35,769 bases of DNA from Gemmatimonadetes bacterium 13_1_20CM_4_69_16 (GTDB taxonomy: Bacteria > Gemmatimonadota > Gemmatimonadetes > Gemmatimonadales > GWC2-71-9), in the NCBI GenBank assembly GCA_001919865.1, contig MNIR01000031.1, forward strand, positions 1-35,769, given 5' to 3'. Under the pieces are notes generated by a model. The model saw only the letters and a program-made list of their open reading frames with translations. It was not told the DNA's origin and did not search any database. Both the position numbers and the translations under genes were made by a program. Positions within the stretch are counted from its first letter, which is position 1. The number at the start of each line of letters is the position of its first letter. Below, piece after piece: positions 9,356 through 18,155 of this stretch.

Positions 9356-11191
9356 CTAAGCGCCGCTCTCGGTCGCGCTGGGCCGGAAGATTTCCTTGCG
9401 GCGATCCACCACGCTGGCCTGGGCCTTCAGACCCGCGAGATACTGCTGGACGCGCGCTTGTTGCGCCGGCCGCAGAATGGCCTCCCGCTGCTGATCGCGC
9501 TGCTTGAGCCACGCTCCCGAATCAGCCGGCTGGCGGGCGATGCCCTGCAAGATGAAGAAGCCGGTTTCGCCGGCGATCACGCCGGTCCGTTGGCGCGGCC
9601 GCAACCCGAACGCCGCGCCCACCACTATCGGCTCCCGCGCGAGGGCTCCCGGAGGATTGAGGCGGGTGAACGGGCCGACCTTTTCCACCGGCAGGCCCCG
9701 CGCTCGTCCCGCCTGTAGCAGGTCCGGGGCATCGGCCAGGACGGCCAGGGCTTCGTTGGCGCGCTGCCGAGCAAGCGCCTTCTTCTTTTCATAGCGAACG
9801 GTCTCGCGCACCCGCTCGCGGACCTGCGCCAGCGGCGGCGCGCCCGCGAGATGGAGCGAATCGAGCCGGAACACGTAGTTGGCGCGCTCGCCCTCGATCA
9901 CCGGACTGGTTTCACCCACCCGCGCCTCGAATGCCCACACGCTCACATCGGGGATCGCGTACCGGCCCAACGTCAACCGGTCCCCCTGGACCAGCTTGGG
10001 CGCTTGCGCCACCTGGAGATGCAGCCGCTGCGCCGCGCTGTCCAACCGACTGCCGTCGGTCTGCGTGGCCGCCAGGCGATCCAACGTGTCGGTGCGCGCG
10101 TCGATGGCATCGAGATGCCGACCCTGCGGAACGATGGGGATCAGGATGTGACGCACGTGGAGCGAATCGCCTTTCGCGGCTTCGACGCGGATCAGATGGT
10201 AGCCGAAGCTCGAGCGCACCGGTGGGCTAAGTTGCCCCGGCGTCAGGCCGCGCAAGCCCGCCAGAAACTGGGAATCAAACCCGGTCTCGTTGCGCTTCAC
10301 CCAGCCCAAATCGCCGCCCCGCGCGCCACTCACCGAGTCCGCCGACTCCTTCTTGGCCGCGTCCTCGAACTTCACCGCACCTCGCGCGATCTCGTCCCGC
10401 AAGCGCCGCGCTTTCGCGAGCGCCGCCGCCGTGTCGGCGGCGTCGGCCACGCGCGGCTCCGCCACGAAGCTGAGCCAGGCCGTGGCTGGGCGCTTGAAGT
10501 CGTCTTTGTGGGCCGCGTAGTAGCGCTCGACCTCGTCATCCGACACCGGGGCGAGCGAGTCCGGAATCTGGTCGGGGCGGATGTGGAGCACGGCGACCGT
10601 CACGGACTCGTGCTGATCACGCCAGATGCGCCACAGCTTGGCGTCGGAGATATAGACGTCGGCGGTGAGGTACTCCTGGAGCTTGCGCTCCGGGAGATAC
10701 TCGCGGTACAACTGCTCGATCTGGGCGCGGAACTCCTCGCTGGCGCTACCGAGATAGCGTTGCCACTTGGTGATGTCGAACCGGCCGTCCGTCTGGAACG
10801 TGGGATCCTGCATGATCTGCCGCAGGATCTGCGGCGGTGGGGTACTGCGCGCCATCTGCCGGACTTCATCGTCCGACACCTGGATCCCGAGCCGGCGATA
10901 CTCGCGCTCGAGCAGGATTTTCTGGATGAACTGGTCGGTGACCTGATCCTGGAGCTGCTGTTCGTCTTCGCGGGTCAGCCGCGCGCCGGTCTGACGGCGG
11001 GACTCCTCGATGGCCGCCTGGAGCGCCGCCTGGAATTGGGGGGCGCGCACGACCTGGCCGTTGACCTTGAGGACGACGTCGCGTCCGCCACCCAGGATAT
11101 CCGTGACTTGGCCGTAGGCCAGCCAGCCGATGAAGGTGACTGACACGATGAAGAACACGGGCTTATAGATGGCGCGCATCGAGCGCATCAT
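9356..11191 (-). CDS. PpiD-like membrane-anchored peptidyl-prolyl isomerase (parvulin, SurA N-terminal type)
   Basis: A periplasmic folding factor tethered to the inner membrane. From the ATG at 11191 the product is 611 residues. It has one N-terminal membrane helix (about residues 10-28, VFFIVSVTFIGWLAYG), then a SurA/PpiD-like helical chaperone region, and a parvulin-type domain in the middle (ARGGDLGWV...SFGYHLIRVEA), followed by a second, degenerate region. The start at 11191 (or the adjacent ATGs at 11188 and 11179) is chosen because the membrane anchor begins just after it and a GGAG lies 10 bases upstream; the longer open frame to 11305 crosses the promoter. This is the only minus-strand gene of the window. 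Confidence 0.88.
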   Translation of the reverse strand: MMRSMRAIYKPVFFIVSVTFIGWLAYGQVTDILGGGRDVVLKVNGQVVRAPQFQAALQAAIEESRRQTGARLTREDEQQLQDQVTDQFIQKILLEREYRRLGIQVSDDEVRQMARSTPPPQILRQIMQDPTFQTDGRFDITKWQRYLGSASEEFRAQIEQLYREYLPERKLQEYLTADVYISDAKLWRIWRDQHESVTVAVLHIRPDQIPDSLAPVSDDEVERYYAAHKDDFKRPATAWLSFVAEPRVADAADTAAALAKARRLRDEIARGAVKFEDAAKKESADSVSGARGGDLGWVKRNETGFDSQFLAGLRGLTPGQLSPPVRSSFGYHLIRVEAAKGDSLHVRHILIPIVPQGRHLDAIDARTDTLDRLAATQTDGSRLDSAAQRLHLQVAQAPKLVQGDRLTLGRYAIPDVSVWAFEARVGETSPVIEGERANYVFRLDSLHLAGAPPLAQVRERVRETVRYEKKKALARQRANEALAVLADAPDLLQAGRARGLPVEKVGPFTRLNPPGALAREPIVVGAAFGLRPRQRTGVIAGETGFFILQGIARQPADSGAWLKQRDQQREAILRPAQQARVQQYLAGLKAQASVVDRRKEIFRPSATESGA

Positions 11192-11231
11192 GGGACGCGA
11201 GCTCCGGGCCAGGGGCACGTGAGGGGGCCTA

Positions 11232-11260
11232 AGTCTAAGAACCGCAACGCGGAAACTCAA
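11232..11260 (-). promoter_or_regulatory. Sigma70-like promoter for the PpiD-like gene
   Basis: Read on the minus strand, TTGAGT (11260-11255) and TAGACT (11237-11232) are 17 bases apart. The expected start of transcription is about 34 bases before the ATG at 11191. Confidence 0.5.
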
Positions 11261-11281
11261 GCGAACGGGGTGCGTTTCCAA

Positions 11282-11311
11282 TTGACAGCGGCGCCGGCCG
11301 AACACTATCTT
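11282..11311 (+). promoter_or_regulatory. Sigma70 promoter for the second TPR gene
   Basis: A consensus -35 TTGACA at 11282-11287 and TATCTT at 11306-11311 are separated by 18 bases. The -10 box ends 27 bases before the GTG start at 11339. It is divergent from the promoter at 11232-11260, with 21 bases between the two -35 boxes. Confidence 0.6.
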
Positions 11312-11338
11312 CGACCAATTCCCCCAAGAACTTAGGCC

Positions 11339-13018
11339 GTGTATACCAGCGAGATAGAAAAGCTCGAAAAGCGATGGGCCGAGAATCCCAAGGGCCGCAA
11401 CTTCGCTCCCTTGGCGGATGCCTATCGTAAGGCAGGGGAACTAGATAGAGCCTTCGAGCTGTGCAAGTCCGGGCTGGAGCGCCATCCCGACTACGTGAGC
11501 GCCCACATCGTCTACGGTCGCTGCTACCTCGATCAGAAGAACGACACCGCAGCGTCGCAGGTGTTTCGGAAGGTCCTCGAGCTCGACCCCGAAAATGTGC
11601 TGGGGCTCAAATTGCTCGCCGAGATCGCCGAGCGCGGCGGGCGCTATGAGGAGGCGGCGGAGTGGCTGTCACGGCTGCTCGCCGCCGACCCGATGAATGG
11701 TGACGCCGCGGAGGCGCTGACTCGTACAAAAAGGAAGGTAGCCCAAGTCCCCGCCAAGCCGATGGCGCCGCCGACCGCCAAGGTCAGCGTCACGGCACCG
11801 GGGCCGAAGCCCGAGTTCGTCGTGGAACACACGCCGGAGGAGCCTGTGTCGCCGCACCTCGAGTCGGCCCAGCGGGCGGGCGACATCGAGACCTTCGACG
11901 GGACGCTGGATTTCAACGCCGCGGCACATGACGCGGCGAAGGCCGATGGCCTCGAGGTACAGGAAGAGGTCGAGCTCAAGCCGCAGGACCTAGTGGTCGA
12001 GGGGCTTGCCGCGACGCAATACGAGAGCGGTATGTTTGGCGCGCCGCCGGAGCCGGCGGCCGCGCCGCCCGAGCCGGAGCCGGATCTGCCGAACGTGGAT
12101 CTGCCGCTCATCATGCCGGAGGACCTCGCGCCACCTCGGGCGTCCGAAGCCGCTTCAGCGCCGCCGGGCCGCTCTGCACTGCCACCCCCGCCGCCTCCGG
12201 CCGCACCTCCCCCGCCAGTTCCCGCGCCGCCCGCGGCGCCGATGCCTGCGGCCGTCGCGCTGTCGGACGACGACGGCGCGGCGGATGCGGCCGCGCTGTC
12301 GCGAGCCGAGCCGGTGCTGACCGAGACGATGGCTGAGCTCTACCTCAAGCAAGGTCATCGGGAGGACGCGCTGCGCGTGTACCAAGCGCTGCTGGCCCAG
12401 CGTCCCGACGATGCGCGCCTGCACGCGAGAGTCGATGCGCTCTCGCCCGGGCGACAGCGCACCGGTGGAGCGGGGGGGGGCCGTGGCACGGGTGAATCGG
12501 TCCCGGCGTTTCTTAAGCGCATCCTGGCCGGGCGGCCGCCGGCGGCGGGCTACTCGCCGCCCGAACCGGCGGCGGTCGCAGAGTCTCCCCTGGAGCGCGC
12601 CTTCGCAGTCGCTCCTCCGGACGTGCAGCCGGGACCCGAGCTGGCGACGCGCCACGAGGGCACGCGCCACGCGGAGGATACGATCTCGCTCGACGACGTG
12701 TTTGGTGAGGTGAGGGCGCGGGGACCGCGGCCCGTCGCGGACGGCGCGGGCTCTCAACCCCAGGCTTCACCTGTGCCGTCCGCTGCGGCCCCCCCTGCCG
12801 CGGCTCCCCCGGCGCCTGCTCCCACGCAGACGGGGGGGTTCTCGTTCGACCAGTTCTTCGGTGCGCCACCGTCTCGGGGAGGGGCTGACGCCGGGACTGC
12901 GGGCGGCGCCGGCGGGCGGCCGTCGGCTCGCCCATCGGGTGCGAAGGCCCATCCACCGCTCGAGGACGAAGGCGACCTCGATCAGTTTCAGGCCTGGTTG
13001 AAGGGTCTCAAGTCCTAG
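11339..13018 (+). CDS. TPR-repeat protein with Pro/Ala-rich disordered regions
   Basis: A 559-residue protein. Residues about 1-140 form three to four TPR units (for example DRAFELCKSGLERHPD, AASQVFRKVLELDPEN, EEAAEWLSRLLAADP). A lone TPR-like unit (MAELYLKQGHREDALRVYQAL) is near residues 330-355. The rest is long low-complexity sequence dominated by Pro, Ala and acidic residues, ending with a short FDQFFG and a C-terminal LDQFQAWLKGLKS helix that could be a docking peptide. There is no signal peptide. GTG 11339 follows a good promoter. A run of nine G at 12472-12480 lies inside the gene, but the frame continues through it. The stop overlaps the aroQ start by one base. Function unknown. Confidence 0.83.
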   Translation: MYTSEIEKLEKRWAENPKGRNFAPLADAYRKAGELDRAFELCKSGLERHPDYVSAHIVYGRCYLDQKNDTAASQVFRKVLELDPENVLGLKLLAEIAERGGRYEEAAEWLSRLLAADPMNGDAAEALTRTKRKVAQVPAKPMAPPTAKVSVTAPGPKPEFVVEHTPEEPVSPHLESAQRAGDIETFDGTLDFNAAAHDAAKADGLEVQEEVELKPQDLVVEGLAATQYESGMFGAPPEPAAAPPEPEPDLPNVDLPLIMPEDLAPPRASEAASAPPGRSALPPPPPPAAPPPPVPAPPAAPMPAAVALSDDDGAADAAALSRAEPVLTETMAELYLKQGHREDALRVYQALLAQRPDDARLHARVDALSPGRQRTGGAGGGRGTGESVPAFLKRILAGRPPAAGYSPPEPAAVAESPLERAFAVAPPDVQPGPELATRHEGTRHAEDTISLDDVFGEVRARGPRPVADGAGSQPQASPVPSAAAPPAAAPPAPAPTQTGGFSFDQFFGAPPSRGGADAGTAGGAGGRPSARPSGAKAHPPLEDEGDLDQFQAWLKGLKS

Positions 13019-13464
13019 TGCACATCGCCGTGCTGAACGGCCCCAACCTCAACCTGCTGGGCGAGCGCGAACCTGAGCTGTACGGCCGAGCCACGCTGGC
13101 CGAGATCGAAACGCGCACGCGCGAGCGCGCGCGAGCGCTCGGCGTCGAGGTCAGCTGGACGCAGTCGAACCACGAGGGCGAGCTGGTGGACGCGATCCAG
13201 GCGCTGAAGGGGCGGGCGGACGGCGCCATCGTCAATGCGGCGGCGTTCACGCACACCAGCCTCGCCGTGCGCGACGCTCTCGTCGCCGTGCGTGTGCCGT
13301 TCGTTGAGGTGCACTTGTCGAACATCTTCGGGAGAGAACCGGAGCGCCGCCGCTCGGTGCTGGCGGACGTCGCGGTCGGCGTGGTGGCGGGGTTCGGCGC
13401 GGAGAGCTATCGGCTGGGACTCGAGGGCCTGGTCGGCTATCTCGGGTCCCGCCATGATCGCTGA
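13018..13464 (+). CDS. aroQ: Type II 3-dehydroquinate dehydratase
   Basis: Third step of the shikimate pathway: dehydration of 3-dehydroquinate to 3-dehydroshikimate (EC 4.2.1.10). The product is 148 residues, the standard length. The N-terminal IAVLNGPNLNLLGEREPELYG carries the conserved catalytic-loop arginine and tyrosine. The segment with the catalytic histidine reads VNAAAFTHTSLAVRDAL; families usually have NPGAYTHTS, so here the Pro-Gly and Tyr are replaced by Ala-Ala and Phe while Asn, His, Thr and Ser are kept. EVHLSNIFGREPERRRS is also typical. GTG 13018 shares its G with the preceding stop TAG. It overlaps the next gene by 11 bases. Confidence 0.94.
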   Translation: MHIAVLNGPNLNLLGEREPELYGRATLAEIETRTRERARALGVEVSWTQSNHEGELVDAIQALKGRADGAIVNAAAFTHTSLAVRDALVAVRVPFVEVHLSNIFGREPERRRSVLADVAVGVVAGFGAESYRLGLEGLVGYLGSRHDR

Positions 13465-14548
13465 TCCCCGGCGCGCGCGGCAGGAGGCGCTCGCCGCGGC
13501 GCTGGTGGCCGAAGGGCTGGACGGGTTGCTCGTCGCGTCGCCCGCCAACATCCGGTACCTCACCGGCTTCAGCGGCTCGGCGGCGATCGTGGCGGTGACC
13601 CGTGGCGACGTCCTGCTCGTGACCGACTTCCGCTACGACGAGCAGGCGCGGGCCGAGGCCGGTGCCGTCGCGCGCATCGAGGTCGAGAGCACGAGCGTGT
13701 GGGATCGGTTCTTCAAGGAGCTCGCCACCCTCGGGCCGCTCGGGTCGTTGGGCTACGAAGCCCAGGCGCTGTCGGTGCTGGACGCCGAGCGCTTCGCGCA
13801 GGCCGGCAAGCCGTGGCGCTGGAAACCGATGAAGGATTTGGTAGAGCGGCTACGCGTCGCCAAGGATCCGGGCGAGGTCGCGGCGATCCGGAGCGCAGCC
13901 GCGCTGGCGGGGGAAGCGTTGCGCCAAACGTTGCCCCAGGTGCGCGTGGGGATGACGGAGCTGGAAATCGCGGGGATTCTCGAGGGCGCGCTGCGGCGAC
14001 TTGGCAGCGAGGGGCACCCGTTCCCGACGATCGTCGCCTCCGGCGCGCGCACCGCGCTGCCCCACGCGCGCTCGAGCCGGCGGACCCTGGTGGCGGGTGA
14101 GTGGTTGCTGTTGGACTTCGGCGCCCAGGTGGACGGCTATTGCGCCGACATCACGCGCACGGTGGTCGTGGGCGCGCGAGCGACGGAGCGACAACGCGCG
14201 CTGTACGGGCTGGTTGCAGAGGCGCAGCTGCGGGCGCGCTCTTGCGTGCAAGCCGGCATAAGCGGGCGCGAGGCCGACGCGCTGGCGCGCGACGTGATCG
14301 AGGCGCGCGGCTTCGGCGAAGCGTTCGGCCATTCGCTCGGTCACGGCGTGGGACTCGAAGTGCACGAAGCGCCGCGCCTGTCGAGAACGAACGCGGACCC
14401 GCTCCCCGCCGGCTCAGTGGTGACGATCGAGCCGGGCGTGTACCTCGCGGGGCAGGGTGGCGTGCGCATCGAAGACGATGTGCACTTGTCGGCCGAAGGA
14501 CCGGTCCTCTTGTCGGACGGTCGCACGGAACTACTCGAACTCGTGTAG
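13454..14548 (+). CDS. Xaa-Pro aminopeptidase (M24B family)
   Basis: A cytoplasmic metallopeptidase that removes N-terminal residues preceding proline. The product is 364 residues with an N-terminal creatinase-like domain (about 1-125, [13 protein letters not shown]) and a C-terminal pita-bread domain. The five metal ligands of the M24 family can be placed: Asp in LLLDFGAQ, Asp in CADITRT, His in [12 protein letters not shown], Glu in TIEPGVYL and Glu in VRIEDDV. ATG 13454 starts at the natural N-terminus and overlaps aroQ by 11 bases; the frame is open further upstream but only as aroQ shadow. Twelve bases separate its stop from the accB start, so aroQ, this gene and the acc genes form one run, an order seen in many bacteria. 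Confidence 0.92.
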   Translation: MIADPRRARQEALAAALVAEGLDGLLVASPANIRYLTGFSGSAAIVAVTRGDVLLVTDFRYDEQARAEAGAVARIEVESTSVWDRFFKELATLGPLGSLGYEAQALSVLDAERFAQAGKPWRWKPMKDLVERLRVAKDPGEVAAIRSAAALAGEALRQTLPQVRVGMTELEIAGILEGALRRLGSEGHPFPTIVASGARTALPHARSSRRTLVAGEWLLLDFGAQVDGYCADITRTVVVGARATERQRALYGLVAEAQLRARSCVQAGISGREADALARDVIEARGFGEAFGHSLGHGVGLEVHEAPRLSRTNADPLPAGSVVTIEPGVYLAGQGGVRIEDDVHLSAEGPVLLSDGRTELLELV

Positions 14549-14560
14549 ATTTGCACGGAC

Positions 14561-14922
14561 ATGAACCTCGACATCATCGCGCGGCTGGTGCGGATCCTGA
14601 GCGAGTCCCCGGAGCTCGGCGCGATCGAGGTGCGCCGGGGCTGGTTCGGGGGGTGGTCGTCCATCCGGGTCACCAAGGCGGGCCACGGGACGAACGCGGG
14701 CGGGGGGGTCGGAGGGGGGGGGCAGCATGTGGTGATGGCGCAGGCGCCGGCGGCACCGCTGGCCGCTGGTGCCCCGGCTGGGGTGCCCGCATCATCGAAG
14801 CGATGAAGATCATGAACGAGATCGAGGCCGAAGTCTCCGGGCTGGTCCGGGAAGTGTGTGTGGAAAACGCCCAGCCGGTCGAGTTCGGACAGCCCCTCTT
14901 CCGGGTGGATCCTCATGCCTGA
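14561..14922 (+). pseudogene. accB: Biotin carboxyl carrier protein of acetyl-CoA carboxylase, internally deleted and frameshifted
   Basis: The carrier protein holds biotin on a lysine for AccC and the carboxyltransferase. The N-terminal helix region ([13 protein letters not shown]...) and the start of an Ala/Pro linker are read from ATG 14561 in one frame, which ends at a stop at 14804-14806. The biotinylation segment [15 protein letters not shown] to the end ([12 protein letters not shown], stop 14920-14922) is in another frame. Between them the first half of the biotinyl barrel (the conserved SPMVGTFY-type stretch and the following strands, roughly 35-40 residues) is absent. The biotin lysine codon is at 14806-14808. 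Two long G runs (14702-14708, 14714-14722) lie just upstream. It is either a true mutation with another copy elsewhere, or an assembly error collapsing about 100 bases. Confidence 0.8.
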
Positions 14923-16080
14923 AGCCCCGCACGCCGCCGGCCCGACGTTCAATTTCAAGCAGGCCATCACGCACATGGTCCAGCGTACCGCGTCCGACCT
15001 GTTGCTCAAGGTGGGCCGGCCGGCGACCATCCGCGTGAACGGCGAGCTGATCGCGCTGGACACGGCTCCGCTCAAACCGGAGGAGTTGAAATCGCTGGCG
15101 GAGCAGATCATGACGCCGCGTCAGGTCAAAGAGTTCGCGGAGCACAAGGAAGCGGACTTCGCCATCGGTGTGCCGGGCGTGGGGCGGTTCCGCACCAACG
15201 TCTACCAACAGCGCGGCACGGTGGCGTTCGCGTTCCGGTCGATCCCCTACGAGGTGAAGACGATTCGCGACCTGAACCTGCCGCCCGTATTGGAGGAGAT
15301 TGCGATCAAGCCGCGCGGGCTGGTGCTGGTGACCGGGGTAACGGGGTCGGGGAAGTCCACCGCGCTGGCGGCGATGATCAACCACATCAACACGAGCCGG
15401 CGGGTCAACATCATCACGATCGAGGACCCGATCGAGTTCCTGCATCGCGACAACTTCGCGAACATCTCGCAGCGCGAGGTGGGGAACGACACGCTGTCGT
15501 TCAACGCCGCGCTGCGGCATGTGCTGCGCCAGGCGCCCGATGTCATCCTGATCGGTGAGATCCGCGACATGGAAACGCTGGACACGGCGCTCAAGGCCGC
15601 GGACACGGGGCACCTGGTGTTCTCGACGCTGCATACGACGGATTGCACGCAGACCATCAACCGCGTCATCTCGTTCTTCCCGCCGCACCAGCACGACGAG
15701 ATCCGCCACCTCCTGTCTACCGCCCTCGCCGCGGTGGTGTCGCTCCGGCTGGTCCCAAGGAAGGACGGCCAGGGTCGCGTGCCGGGGTCGGAAGTGCTGA
15801 TCAATACGGCTGCCGTGCAGGACAATATCCGCGACATCACGAGGCAGCTGAACATCCCGGATCTGATCGCCCAGGGGTCGGTTCAGTACGGCATGCAGAG
15901 CTTCGACCAGTCGCTATTCCAGTGGTACCAGCAGGGCGTCATCAGCTACGAGAGCGCGATCTTCTACGCCACCAACCCGAGTGAGTTCGCGCTCAAGGTC
16001 TCGGGCGTCGAGTCCGGGCAGAGCCGGGCGTTCGGCGGCTCCACGGCCGCAGCGGGTCTGCGCGGCGACCTCGCGCCCTG

Positions 16081-16081
<1 letters not shown>
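14915..16081 (+). CDS. pilT: PilT/PilU-type retraction ATPase
   Basis: A hexameric secretion ATPase that powers type IV pilus retraction (twitching motility, DNA uptake). The product is 388 residues. It has the N-terminal PAS-like domain with [20 protein letters not shown], the Walker [10 protein letters not shown] at 141-149, the Asp box near [10 protein letters not shown], the Walker B LIGEIRD and the His box [15 protein letters not shown] 14915 overlaps the end of accB by 8 bases and its stop overlaps the accC start by one base, so it is embedded between the two biotin-carboxylase subunit genes. No other pilus gene is in the window. PilT and PilU cannot be separated with certainty. Confidence 0.93.
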
Positions 16082-17435
<1,354 letters not shown>

Positions 17436-17439
<4 letters not shown>

Positions 17440-18155
17440 AGATCGACGTCTACTTTACCCCGCTCGGTCTCGCCGGGGGGGATCTCGGGGGCCGGGCGAT
17501 CGTCGTGATCGACGTGCTCCGGGCCACCACGACCGTCGTCACTGCCCTGGCGAACGGGGCGAAGGCGGTGATCCCAGCCGCCACGTCGGAGGAGGCGGTC
17601 CGTCTCGCGTCGAACCTCGAGAAGGACGGCGTGTTGCTCGCGGGCGAGCGGAAGAGCCTCAAGATCGAGGGCTTCGGCCTCGGGAACTCGCCGCGCGAGA
17701 TGAGCCCCGCCGCGGTTGCCGGCAAGACGATCGTGCTCGCCACCACCAACGGAACGCCGGCCCTGGTAGCGGCGCAGGGCGGCGATCCGGTGCTGGTCGG
17801 CGCCCCGGTCAACTTCCGCGCGGTGGCGGAGCGCGCGCGCCAGCTGCTCGGCGAGCGCGGCGACCTGGTGATCATCTGCGCCGGACGCGAGAAGCAGTTC
17901 GCCATCGAGGATGCCTACACTGCGGGTCGCCTGGTCAAGGCGGTGAAGAAGGGCATGCGCAAAGTCGAGCTCAACGACGCCGCCCGCGCCGCGGTCGCCC
18001 TCACAGAGCAGTTCGCCACCTGGACGGAGGCGCTCGACCACTCCGAAGCCGCCCGCCAACTCGCCGACGTCGATCTCAAGGACGACGTGGCGTTCGCCGC
18101 CCAGGCGGATCGGTTCGACGTGGTGCCGACGTACGCGAACCGACGGATCACGTGA
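17436..18155 (+). CDS. ComB-like 2-phosphosulfolactate phosphatase family protein
   Basis: A 239-residue member of the ComB family, magnesium-dependent acid phosphatases first described for coenzyme M synthesis in methanogens. Family hallmarks are [16 protein letters not shown] near the N-terminus, the GER...[12 protein letters not shown] segment, [27 protein letters not shown] and a C-terminal [17 protein letters not shown]. There is no reason to expect coenzyme M in this organism, and many bacteria carry such genes without the rest of that pathway, so the true substrate is uncertain. It starts by ATGA overlap with accC and ends by GTGA overlap with ftsK. Confidence 0.85.

Noticed and set aside
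12472-12480. Nine-G run in the second TPR gene as a frameshift
   Set aside because: Pro/Ala-rich composition and GC-rich third positions continue in the same frame on both sides, and the stop overlaps aroQ properly.
14702-14722. A single homopolymer slip as the full explanation of the accB defect
   Set aside because: Changing the length of a G run could shift the frame but cannot supply the missing 35-40 residues of the biotinyl domain, which are in no frame.
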